From: Opitutia bacterium | GTDB taxonomy: Bacteria > Verrucomicrobiota > Verrucomicrobiia > Opitutales > UBA953 | NCBI GenBank assembly: GCA_947378905.1 | Contig: CANCLV010000032.1 | Location: forward strand, 1 to 11,512 | Reading direction: 5' to 3' | DNA length: 11,512 nucleotides | Shown: positions 6,552 to 11,512 of the stretch, one piece after another | How positions within the stretch are numbered: the first letter of the stretch is position 1 | How the letters are laid out: each line of letters starts with the position of its first letter | Program-made: the position numbers and the translations under genes | Notes under the pieces: generated by a model | The model's database searches: none | Told to the model about the DNA's origin: nothing | What the model saw: only the letters and a program-made list of their open reading frames with translations

Positions 6552-7136
6552 TTATTGTGCTGGAGTTTCTGCTTGAGGAACGAAAATTTCAACGTCGGCC
6601 TTCAATGCAGCGGCGTTAGGTAATTTATTCGCCTGTAAGATCCACTCAGTTTTGGAATTAAATTTTTTCGCAATGCGCGTGACCGAATCACCACGCACTA
6701 CTTTATAGGTTACACCCGTTTGTGGCATTTCGGTGGAGGCAGGTTCTTCTGCGGTTGCAGGGGTTTCCGCAGCGGCTGCGGGTGTGGCTGATTTAGTCTT
6801 AACGGGGACTGAATTATTTTTCGCCAAAGTAGCATTCACTTGGCGGGTGAGTTCAGCCAAGGCGGTATTTACTTCTTTGGTTTGGTTTTTTAAACGACGA
6901 TCTACTTCGTCTAAAACTTCTTTACGCTGTTTAGCATTCGCTTCGCTGGCTGAGCTAGCGGGAGCGGCTGAGGCGCGCTGACGCGACAAGGAATCACGTA
7001 AGTCCTGATTTTCTAATTTAAGTTTTTCTACTTCAGTTTTTAAGTCCGCAATATCCTGTTGCATGCCCGCTACTTGATTGGATTGGGCCCAAAGGGGGGT
7101 AAGACTCATGAGAAGGAAGGCTAGTCCGAGACGCAT
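6552..7136 (-). CDS. LysM-domain envelope protein with coiled coils
   Basis: The chosen start (ATG at 7136) gives 194 residues beginning with a signal peptide, MRLGLAFLLMSLTPLWA, with cleavage likely after residue 17. An in-frame ATG at 7223 would put 29 basic, non-hydrophobic residues in front of it and is less likely. After the signal come heptad-like coiled-coil segments (about 20-55, QQDIADLKTEVEKLKLENQD; and about 68-106), then an Ala/Pro/Thr/Glu-rich linker (113-140). A single LysM domain follows (about 143-188), with YKVVRGDSVTRIAKKF and EWILQANKLPN. LysM binds the glycan strands of peptidoglycan, so a periplasmic, wall-bound and probably oligomeric protein is inferred. It is the first gene of a two-gene unit with parB (6-bp gap) and is divergent from mnmA. 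A wall-anchoring or septal role is possible but not shown. Confidence 0.85.
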   Translation of the reverse strand: MRLGLAFLLMSLTPLWAQSNQVAGMQQDIADLKTEVEKLKLENQDLRDSLSRQRASAAPASSASEANAKQRKEVLDEVDRRLKNQTKEVNTALAELTRQVNATLAKNNSVPVKTKSATPAAAAETPATAEEPASTEMPQTGVTYKVVRGDSVTRIAKKFNSKTEWILQANKLPNAAALKADVEIFVPQAETPAQ

Positions 7137-7142
7137 GGGCAC

Positions 7143-7171
7143 AGTAAAATCAATCTTAGCACCGCTGGCAA
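7143..7171 (-). promoter_or_regulatory. Promoter of the LysM protein-parB operon
   Basis: On the minus strand TTGCCA (7171-7166), a 17-nt spacer and TTTACT (7148-7143) form a good sigma-70-type promoter. Six bases then separate the -10 box from the ATG at 7136. The predicted +1 is the A of that ATG, so the transcript would be leaderless. This supports the 7136 start over 7223. Confidence 0.6.
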
Positions 7172-7252
7172 GGGACTTAACACGTCGACTGGGCCTATGA
7201 CTTGGTTTCCTTTCTCGCCCCACGGGGTGGAATTTATCTAACTTATGGAAAG

Positions 7253-8329
7253 ATGGCCAAAATCCTTGTAGCCCTTTCCGGTGGTGTTGACAGCGCCGTC
7301 GCAGCCTTGCTCCTCAAACAGCAAGGTCACGAGGTACATGGTGCCTATTTCAGAACGTGGATGAACGAAGAAGGCCTACCCTTCCCAGGTGAATGCCCTT
7401 GGGAAGACGATGTACGTAACGCCCAAGCGGTCGCCGAACATTTAAAGATACCGTTTAAGATCATCGACCTCGTTAAAGACTATCGTGACAAGGTTGTTGA
7501 ATACTTGGTCGATGGATACCGTCGCGGGCTCACGCCGAACCCAGATATTATTTGTAATCGTGAAATGAAATTTGGCGTTTTCCTCCAACGTGCATTAAGT
7601 GAAGGCTACGACGCGATTGCCACGGGGCACTATGTACGTCGACGGGTGAACGCTGATGGTACATTTGATTTACTGGAAGGAGTTGATTCACAGAAAGATC
7701 AGTCATACTTCTTAGCGTTACTACGACAAAGCCAAATCACCAAGGTGCTCTTTCCCGTCGGTGATTTTACTAAGTTAGAAATCCGAAAATTAGCCGAGGA
7801 AGCTCATTTGCCCAATGCTATGCGAAAAGATAGCCAAGGTATTTGTTTTTTAGGACAAGTTCCCGTTCAGGATTTTCTAGAAAAGCATATTCCGGATCAC
7901 CCTGGACCCATTGTCAGAGCCGACGGAAAAACCATTGGCCAGCATCGCGGATTGCATCGCTACACCATCGGCCAGCGCAAAGGAATCGGACTACCCTCTA
8001 ATACCGATAACGAGTATTTCGTGGTTACAAAAAAGGATTTCAATTCGAATACTCTTCACGTCGCCTTTGATAAACCAGGCACACCCGATTTATACACCCA
8101 CGAAGCCAAGGCCAATAACTTCAGCTGGATTAACAAGCCAGTGACAAGCGAACAGGATATTGAAGTTCGGGTTCGTTATCGCGACGATTCCACTTGGGCT
8201 AAATACACACCAGAAGCAGATGGTACCGTGACATTCAAATTTAAAGAAACTCAAAGAGGACTGGCGCCCGGACAAGTGGTAGCGGTTTATCGCGATCAAG
8301 TTTTATTAGGTGGTGGAATTTTTATTTAA
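7253..8329 (+). CDS. mnmA: tRNA-specific 2-thiouridylase MnmA
   Basis: MnmA activates U34 of the Lys, Glu and Gln tRNAs with ATP and inserts sulfur from a protein persulfide to form 2-thiouridine; tRNA-Gln(UUG) in this window is an expected substrate. From the ATG at 7253 there are 358 residues (E. coli 368). Visible are the PP-loop SGGVDS (9-14), the first catalytic Cys C101 in NPDIICNREMKFG, ATGHYVRR (123-130), KDQSYFLALL (148-157), and the second catalytic Cys C198 in KDSQGICFLG. The C-terminal part carries IGQRKGIGL and GLAPGQVVAVY, typical of the beta-barrel domain. An upstream in-frame TTG (7202) would add 17 unconserved residues before MAKILVALSGG and is rejected. GGAAAG lies immediately before the ATG. 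The gene is divergent from the LysM-parB operon, and ubiE/menG follows after 47 bp. Confidence 0.96.
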   Translation: MAKILVALSGGVDSAVAALLLKQQGHEVHGAYFRTWMNEEGLPFPGECPWEDDVRNAQAVAEHLKIPFKIIDLVKDYRDKVVEYLVDGYRRGLTPNPDIICNREMKFGVFLQRALSEGYDAIATGHYVRRRVNADGTFDLLEGVDSQKDQSYFLALLRQSQITKVLFPVGDFTKLEIRKLAEEAHLPNAMRKDSQGICFLGQVPVQDFLEKHIPDHPGPIVRADGKTIGQHRGLHRYTIGQRKGIGLPSNTDNEYFVVTKKDFNSNTLHVAFDKPGTPDLYTHEAKANNFSWINKPVTSEQDIEVRVRYRDDSTWAKYTPEADGTVTFKFKETQRGLAPGQVVAVYRDQVLLGGGIFI

Positions 8330-8342
8330 GTGCTGGGATGAC

Positions 8343-8371
8343 TTGACCTTCTGCCCGACTCATTGAACCGT
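8343..8371 (+). promoter_or_regulatory. Candidate ubiE/menG promoter
   Basis: TTGACC (8343-8348) lies 34 nt before the ATG at 8377. The -10 region at 16-18 nt spacing is poor (AACCGT at 17 nt). Its support is the distance shared with other starts in the window and the lack of a Shine-Dalgarno. Read-through from mnmA is equally possible. Confidence 0.28.
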
Positions 8372-8376
8372 TAGAC

Positions 8377-9066
8377 ATGGCTCAAGGTAATGTAGTTAAA
8401 CAAATGTTTTCAGGCATTGCCTCGCGTTATGACTTAGCCAATCGCGTCTTAAGTTTTGGACTATGTGTTCTTTGGCGGAATCGACTCATCGCCAACGTCG
8501 CTAAACTCAACCCCAAGGAAGTCGTCGACCTTGCCACCGGCAGTGGCGATGTAGCCATCGCAATGGCAGATTCACTACCCCCTACGACAAAGATAACGGG
8601 TTATGATTTTTGCGAACCGATGCTCGATATTGCGAGAATTAGAGTAGCGCGTGAAAACAAGTCTGTAAAATTCGCAACCGGGGATTGCATGAATTTACCC
8701 ATCGCTGATGCCAGCTGCGAAGCCGTCACGATTGCTTATGGGGTGAGAAATTTCGAGAACCGGGAACGCGGCTTAAAAGAACTAGCCCGTATTACTCAAA
8801 AAAACGGTTCTGTTTTTATTTTAGAGTTTTCCCAACCTTCTAAACTCTTTTGGCCAATACACTTTTTACATGTGCGTATCGTTTCACCCATTCTCGCCGG
8901 TATTTTAACGGGAGATTTCGGAGCCTATCGTTACCTCGGCTCCAGTATTGCAGATTTCCCTAATGCCGATGGTTTGGTCATAGAACTTAAAAATGCTGGG
9001 TTCAACGAAGTGGATTATGAACTCTTTTTGTGCGGTACTGTCGCACTTCATAGGGCAAAAAAGTGA
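8377..9066 (+). CDS. ubiE: Demethylmenaquinone/2-polyprenyl-benzoquinol C-methyltransferase (UbiE/MenG)
   Basis: This SAM-dependent C-methyltransferase makes the last methylation of menaquinone (MenG activity) and, in some bacteria, also acts in ubiquinone synthesis. The 229 residues show the UbiE signature: MFSGIASRYDLANRVLSFG (10-28), SAM motif I DLATGSGD (51-58), acidic residue D77 in GYDFCEPML, motif II GDCMNLPIAD (102-111), and the diagnostic YGVRNFENR (121-129). LEFSQP and YRYLGSSIADFP, near the C-terminal third, are also characteristic. The length is slightly below E. coli UbiE (251). Which quinone is made cannot be decided from this window; menaquinone is the likelier product if the host is Verrucomicrobiota. 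No Shine-Dalgarno is visible. mnmA precedes it on the same strand, and tRNA-Arg follows 55 bp downstream. Confidence 0.94.
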   Translation: MAQGNVVKQMFSGIASRYDLANRVLSFGLCVLWRNRLIANVAKLNPKEVVDLATGSGDVAIAMADSLPPTTKITGYDFCEPMLDIARIRVARENKSVKFATGDCMNLPIADASCEAVTIAYGVRNFENRERGLKELARITQKNGSVFILEFSQPSKLFWPIHFLHVRIVSPILAGILTGDFGAYRYLGSSIADFPNADGLVIELKNAGFNEVDYELFLCGTVALHRAKK

Positions 9067-9081
9067 TTTATTAAAAATTCC

Positions 9082-9110
9082 TTGCCTTAGCCCCTGTAGT
9101 CAGTTCTTTT
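9082..9110 (+). promoter_or_regulatory. Candidate promoter of tRNA-Arg
   Basis: TTGCCT (9082-9087), a 17-nt spacer and TCTTTT (9105-9110) would start transcription near 9117, about 5 nt before the tRNA. The layout resembles the stronger tRNA-Gln promoter, but the -10 box is weak. Confidence 0.45.
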
Positions 9111-9121
9111 AACCCTCCACT

Positions 9122-9196
9122 GGGCTCGTGGTGAAATGGATATCATTTCTGACTACGGATCAGACGTTTGGGGTTCGAATCCCTACGGGCCCACCA
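9122..9196 (+). tRNA. tRNA-Arg (anticodon ACG)
   Basis: The 75-nt cloverleaf has acceptor stem GGGCTCG/CGGGCCC with one T-G pair. The anticodon stem is TCTGA/TCAGA with loop CTACGGA, giving anticodon ACG. The T-arm is around GGGGTTCGAATCCC, the discriminator is A, and the 3' CCA is encoded (9194-9196). The first anticodon base is normally edited to inosine by TadA, so that it reads CGU, CGC and CGA. Unlike tRNA-Gln in this window, the CCA end is genomic. Confidence 0.95.
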
Positions 9197-9207
9197 CTTT
9201 AAGCGTC

Positions 9208-9231
9208 ACCCTCGAGAATCCCTCTCAGGGT
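9208..9231 (+). terminator. Probable terminator after tRNA-Arg
   Basis: ACCCT (9208-9212) pairs with AGGGT (9227-9231), and GAGA (9214-9217) with TCTC (9223-9226), around a 5-base loop with one bulged C. The following CGTTTATTATAAAATT is only moderately T-rich. The position, 12 bp after the tRNA, fits. Confidence 0.5.
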
Positions 9232-9280
9232 CGTTTATTATAAAATTATTGTTGATTACGATTTTAAATATTTTTTACAT

Positions 9281-9286
9281 TAGAAT
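9281..9286 (+). promoter_or_regulatory. Candidate -10 box of the small lipoprotein gene
   Basis: TAGAAT matches TATAAT at five of six bases in a very A/T-rich stretch, 9 nt before the ATG at 9296. No well-spaced -35 box was found. TTGATT at 9252-9257 is too far away (23 nt). Confidence 0.3.
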
Positions 9287-9295
9287 TTCACGCAC

Positions 9296-9424
9296 ATGCG
9301 CCAACTGCCACTTCTAGCAATTATCATAGGCATTTTACTCTTCTTTATTTTAGTGAGTTGCGATGAAGATGCACCTGGAAGTTCCACTTGGAATACTGAT
9401 AATTTACCGAAAAAACTTCGCTAA
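9296..9424 (+). CDS. Small lipoprotein of 42 residues, unknown function
   Basis: The ATG at 9296 opens a 42-residue frame. It starts MRQ, continues with a hydrophobic run (LPLLAIIIGILLFFILVS), then C22 inside the lipobox LVSC. The residues after the cysteine (DEDAPGSSTWNTDNLPKKLR) are hydrophilic. This is the complete layout of a type II signal peptide: Lgt and LspA would leave a lipidated peptide of only about 21 residues. Asp at +2 would favour inner-membrane retention under the E. coli Lol rule, but the rule may not hold here. The frame is short enough to be missed by length-filtered gene finders; the evidence is the ordered signal sequence, not length. It ends 4 bp before the convergent kamA stop. 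A weak hairpin (9425-9439) spans the junction. No family recognised. Confidence 0.65.
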   Translation: MRQLPLLAIIIGILLFFILVSCDEDAPGSSTWNTDNLPKKLR

Positions 9425-9428
9425 TACT

Positions 9429-10595
9429 CTAGTCGAGTAATTTAGGGTTTGGATCAGGCAATTTGCTTCCGGTTGGATAAATGTATGTCCGGTCTTCAAA
9501 ATTTCGTAATTCCAAAATCCCATCGTGTACGGCTTGGACATATTCAGGATTAATCGGAATTTTACCGCCACCGCCAGGACCGTCCACGACTAACTGTGGA
9601 ATACTATAGCCCGTGGTGTGTCCGCGTAATCCGCGAATAATATCAATACCCTTTTGAATCGGCGCACGAAAATGCGTAGACCCTTCAATTAAATCACAGG
9701 CATAGAGATAGTAAGGTCGCACCCGAATCATTAAGAGTCGGTGAACCAATGACTTCATAACTTCCACGCTGTCATTGATACCATTTAATAAAACCGATTG
9801 ATTTCCTAAAGGTACACCAGCGAGCGATAAACGCTCGCAGGCGACAGCAAGCTCTTGGGTAACTTCTTTTGGATGATTGGTGTGAATACTCAGCCAGATA
9901 GGACCGTGTTTACGAAAAATTTCTGCCAACTCAGGGGTAATTCTTTGTGGAAGAAAAACAGGTATACGTGAACCCATTCTGATAAATTCGACATGCGGAA
10001 TAGCGCGTAAGCGACCAAGCAACGAATCGATTTTGGCATCAGAAAGTAATAAGGGATCGCCCCCAGAAATAAGCACATCGCGAATCTCAGGGTGACTCTC
10101 AATATACTTTAAACCTTGTTCGAGTTCGGGGTGAAAATCGTAGGCTTGAGCATTGGAGACCAGTCGACTCCGGGTACAATATCGACAGTATGAAGCGCAT
10201 CGATCGGTGACTAAAAATAGAACACGGTCCGGATAACGGTGGACGATTCCTGGAACGGGCATCGTACCCTCTTCACCCACGGGGTCGGATGACTCACCCG
10301 CCGCAATGAAGGATTCTTTGATATTAGGAATGACCTGTTTGCGAATCGGACATTCGGGGTTCTTGGTATCAATCAGATTAAAAAAGTACGGAGTAATTGC
10401 TAATGAAAGTTTGTTTGCAGCAAATAGACATCCTTGTTTTTCATCGGGCGTCAGCGTCATCAACTGCTCGAGCTGAGCCAATGTCGTGATTCGATTTCGC
10501 AACTGCCAAGTCCAGTCATTCCAATCTTTTTCTGGCACATTCCCCCACAGCCCTTGCCCTGAATACCAGTTTTTACGTTGATCGATAGGAAACAT
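9429..10595 (-). CDS. kamA: L-lysine 2,3-aminomutase (radical SAM, PLP-dependent)
   Basis: KamA converts L-alpha-lysine to L-beta-lysine using a [4Fe-4S] cluster, SAM and pyridoxal phosphate. The 388 residues contain DWNDWTWQLRNRIT near the N-terminus and the radical SAM cluster motif C133-x3-C137-x2-C140 with R142 after it. ISGGDPLLL (176-184) follows, with lysine-binding D301 (YYLYACDL) and D338 (LVVDGPGGGGK), and PLP lysine K345. As I recall the Clostridium subterminale enzyme (C125/C129/C132, R134, D293, D330, K337), every one of these matches with a constant offset of 8. Retention of both aspartates argues for lysine rather than glutamate as substrate. The C-terminus is about 36 residues shorter than the clostridial enzyme, and its interface zinc cysteines are absent. 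Beta-lysine is used for N-acetyl-beta-lysine osmolyte (with AblB), for EF-P modification, or in lysine catabolism; no partner gene is visible here. No Shine-Dalgarno is seen. Confidence 0.93.
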   Translation of the reverse strand: MFPIDQRKNWYSGQGLWGNVPEKDWNDWTWQLRNRITTLAQLEQLMTLTPDEKQGCLFAANKLSLAITPYFFNLIDTKNPECPIRKQVIPNIKESFIAAGESSDPVGEEGTMPVPGIVHRYPDRVLFLVTDRCASYCRYCTRSRLVSNAQAYDFHPELEQGLKYIESHPEIRDVLISGGDPLLLSDAKIDSLLGRLRAIPHVEFIRMGSRIPVFLPQRITPELAEIFRKHGPIWLSIHTNHPKEVTQELAVACERLSLAGVPLGNQSVLLNGINDSVEVMKSLVHRLLMIRVRPYYLYACDLIEGSTHFRAPIQKGIDIIRGLRGHTTGYSIPQLVVDGPGGGGKIPINPEYVQAVHDGILELRNFEDRTYIYPTGSKLPDPNPKLLD

Positions 10596-10633
10596 GTAAA
10601 TGGATATGTAAAAAGTAACTTAAATAACTTAGC

Positions 10634-10639
10634 AGGCAA
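10634..10639 (-). promoter_or_regulatory. Possible -35 box for kamA
   Basis: TTGCCT on the minus strand begins 44 nt before the kamA ATG. The downstream -10 is unclear: ACTTTT is at 17 nt, with TTTACA a little further on. It is listed because the same hexamer recurs before other genes here. Confidence 0.22.
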
Positions 10640-10651
10640 ATCGTGAATGGT

Positions 10652-10717
10652 TTATTTAATCTTTCCGATAAGGTTACGCATGCCGAGTGAATGAGAGGTC
10701 GGGCCACCCAAATCCAT
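10652..10717 (-). CDS. Doubtful 21-codon ORF upstream of kamA (microprotein, leader peptide or gene remnant)
   Basis: The minus strand encodes MDLGGPTSHSLGMRNLIGKIK and a stop, 56 bp before the kamA ATG. The frame stays open upstream for about 20 more codons (ending ...FDLFQIFSALS) before a stop. The ORF is less A/T-rich than its surroundings and uses codons like the neighbouring genes (GGT GGC CCG ACC). No ribosome site is convincing. At this length chance is quite possible; a decayed gene end or a leader peptide for kamA are the alternatives. Confidence 0.15.
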   Translation of the reverse strand: MDLGGPTSHSLGMRNLIGKIK

Positions 10718-10772
10718 GCTCAAAGCGCTAAAAATCTGAAATAAATCAAAACCTACATAAAATAGGGGTAAA

Positions 10773-10818
10773 TTGCTCTATTTCGGCATACTTGGCTCCC
10801 TATTCCGTTTGCTCTATT
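10773..10818 (+). repeat. Pair of 10-bp direct repeats upstream of accA
   Basis: TTGCTCTATT occurs at 10773-10782 and again at 10809-10818, 36 bp apart start to start. CTATT also recurs at 10800 and 10832. The downstream copy overlaps the -35-like TTGCTC (10809-10814) placed 36 nt before the accA ATG, so the repeat could be an operator or a duplicated promoter element. Confidence 0.4.
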
Positions 10819-10838
10819 GGCCCCAACTGTCCTATTTA
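10809..10838 (+). promoter_or_regulatory. Candidate accA promoter
   Basis: TTGCTC (10809-10814) with CTATTT (10832-10837, 17 nt) or TATTTA (10833-10838, 18 nt) would initiate at about the ATG (10845). An alternative is TTGGCT (10792-10797) with TATTGG (10815-10820). That would leave an 18-nt leader holding the AGGTGG Shine-Dalgarno next to the start, which makes the alternative attractive. Confidence 0.3.
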
Positions 10839-10844
10839 GGTGGC

Positions 10845-11512
10845 ATGTCTGTTACGAAGCCACGCTTCACTTTAGAGTTCGAAAAGCCCATCCGCGAGCT
10901 GGAGGACAAAATTGCTGCCCTCCGTGCCTCATCGGAATCTGCGGGCATCAACGTCACCAAGGAAGTGAACTCCCTGGAGGCGAAACTCGCCCAAACGCGC
11001 CGTGATATTTACGGAAATCTGAATCCTTGGCAGCGCGTGCAATTAGCACGTCACCCACGTCGCCCTTACTCGCTCGACTACATTAATATGTTGTTCGACG
11101 ACTTCCAAGAGCTCCACGGCGATCGTCTTTACATGGACGATGAATCCACTGTAGGTGGCACAGCATTTTTCGAAGGTCAGCCGGTGATGATTATCGGACA
11201 ACAAAAAGGCCGAGACACCAAAGAGAATTTACGCCGCAACTTCGGTTGCCCTAATCCTGAAGGCTACCGCAAAGCACTGCGTCTGATGAAGATGGCACAC
11301 ACCTTCAAGTTGCCGATTATTACTTTAGTCGACACCCCAGGTGCTTTCCCAGGGATTGGATCAGAAGAACGTCACGTCGCTGAAGCGATTGCCGTCAACC
11401 TTCGCGAAATGAGCCAATTCCAGGTTCCAATTATTACTTTCGTTATCGGTGAAGGAGGCTCAGGTGGCGCCCTCGGTATTGCTGTATCTAACCGTGTATT
11501 TATTTTAGAAAA
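10845..11512 (+). CDS. accA: Acetyl-CoA carboxylase carboxyltransferase, alpha subunit (partial, C-terminus off the right edge)
   Basis: AccA and AccD form the carboxyltransferase that moves the carboxyl group from biotin-BCCP to acetyl-CoA, giving malonyl-CoA for fatty-acid synthesis. The ATG at 10845 follows AGGTGG, the clearest Shine-Dalgarno-like site in the window. The 222 visible residues (E. coli AccA is 319) begin MSVTKPRFTLEFEKPIREL, with an N-terminal helical pair. They then run through WQRVQLARHPRRPYSLDYI, a GDRLYMDD stretch, IIGQQKGRDTKENLRRNFG, PEGYRKALRLMKMA, the oxyanion-forming TLVDTPGAFPGIGSEERH and VIGEGGSGGALGIAV. These are the acyl-CoA-binding crotonase-fold motifs of the family. 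The frame is intact to the edge. It is divergent from kamA over a 249-bp gap, and no accD is adjacent on the visible side. Confidence 0.96.
   Translation, partial: MSVTKPRFTLEFEKPIRELEDKIAALRASSESAGINVTKEVNSLEAKLAQTRRDIYGNLNPWQRVQLARHPRRPYSLDYINMLFDDFQELHGDRLYMDDESTVGGTAFFEGQPVMIIGQQKGRDTKENLRRNFGCPNPEGYRKALRLMKMAHTFKLPIITLVDTPGAFPGIGSEERHVAEAIAVNLREMSQFQVPIITFVIGEGGSGGALGIAVSNRVFILE

Noticed and set aside
7137..7223. Longer start for the LysM protein at 7223
   Set aside because: It would bury the signal peptide 29 residues inside a basic segment and place the start upstream of the good promoter at 7143-7171.
7202..7252. Upstream in-frame TTG start for mnmA adding 17 residues
   Set aside because: The extra residues (VSFLAPRGGIYLTYGK) are not part of the family, while MAKILVALSGGVDS from the ATG at 7253 is the conserved N-terminus.
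5649..7252. parS site near parB
   Set aside because: I looked by eye for a TGTTTCACGTGAAACA-like palindrome and saw none. GTTTCAC at 3424-3430 is only a half-site. A motif scan of the whole genome would be needed.
9425..9439. TACTC-TAGTC-GAGTA hairpin at the lipoprotein/kamA junction
   Set aside because: The 5-bp A/T-rich stem lacks a T run. It may add slightly to termination but does not support a feature.
9890..10102. Out-of-frame open stretches overlapping kamA and other genes, such as a 70-codon one here
   Set aside because: They lie in other frames inside well-supported genes and show no motif, start signal or plausible composition.
9429..10595. Calling this gene epmB or glutamate 2,3-aminomutase
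   Set aside because: EpmB is shorter, and the partner EF-P here lacks Lys34. Glutamate mutases replace the two lysine-binding aspartates, which are kept here as D301 and D338.
1..11512. Mobile elements, CRISPR arrays, toxin-antitoxin or defence genes
   Set aside because: No transposase, integrase, spaced repeat array, long inverted repeats or defence-like domain was seen on either strand. Gene content is core-chromosomal throughout.

Overview
The window is an ordinary, gene-dense stretch of bacterial chromosome made mostly of housekeeping genes. It has single-copy core genes (efp, pyrH, frr, sucCD, parB, mnmA, ubiE/menG, accA) and two tRNA genes. I see no insertion sequence, phage gene, CRISPR array or rRNA. 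A Sec-exported protein, a small lipoprotein and a LysM periplasmic protein point to a Gram-negative-type envelope. My best guess is Verrucomicrobiota (Opitutae-like), from the overall look of the proteins, the rarity of Shine-Dalgarno sequences and the unusual EF-P loop. This is inference, not a computed placement.

Layout. Positions 1-480 (-) hold the N-terminal part of an ABCG-like ATPase that runs off the left edge. Divergent from it, after 48 bp, is an exported protein of unknown function (529-1176, +). Then come efp (1275-1838, +), a strong hairpin terminator (1862-1890), tRNA-Gln(UUG) on the minus strand (1933-2003) with a clear promoter, and, divergent from it, pyrH-frr-sucC-sucD (2095-5587, +). 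A perfect 12-bp hairpin (5609-5636) serves as a two-way terminator between sucD and the convergent LysM-protein/parB operon (7136 down to 5649, -). Divergent from that operon are mnmA (7253-8329, +) and ubiE/menG (8377-9066, +), followed by tRNA-Arg(ACG) (9122-9196, +). A 42-residue lipoprotein gene (9296-9424, +) is convergent with kamA, lysine 2,3-aminomutase (10595 down to 9429, -). Divergent from kamA, accA starts at 10845 and runs off the right edge. No stretch over 300 bp lacks a gene. The longest gap is 10596-10844 (249 bp), which holds candidate promoters, a short direct repeat and one doubtful 21-codon ORF.

How the genes relate. efp, frr, mnmA and the two tRNAs serve translation. pyrH feeds pyrimidine nucleotide synthesis, sucCD is the substrate-level phosphorylation step of the TCA cycle, ubiE/menG finishes the quinone, accA starts fatty-acid synthesis, and parB acts in chromosome segregation. 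Apart from pyrH-frr-sucCD and the LysM-parB pair, they are functionally independent neighbours.

I did not find a clearly new system. The points most worth a second look are: (i) EF-P has Asn at the position normally modified (residue 34), in the same window as a canonical lysine 2,3-aminomutase; (ii) parB lies behind a LysM envelope protein with no parA beside it; (iii) TTGAC/TTGCC -35-like boxes recur about 35 nt before several AUGs that lack Shine-Dalgarno sequences, suggesting leaderless transcripts; and (iv) a tiny lipoprotein gene.
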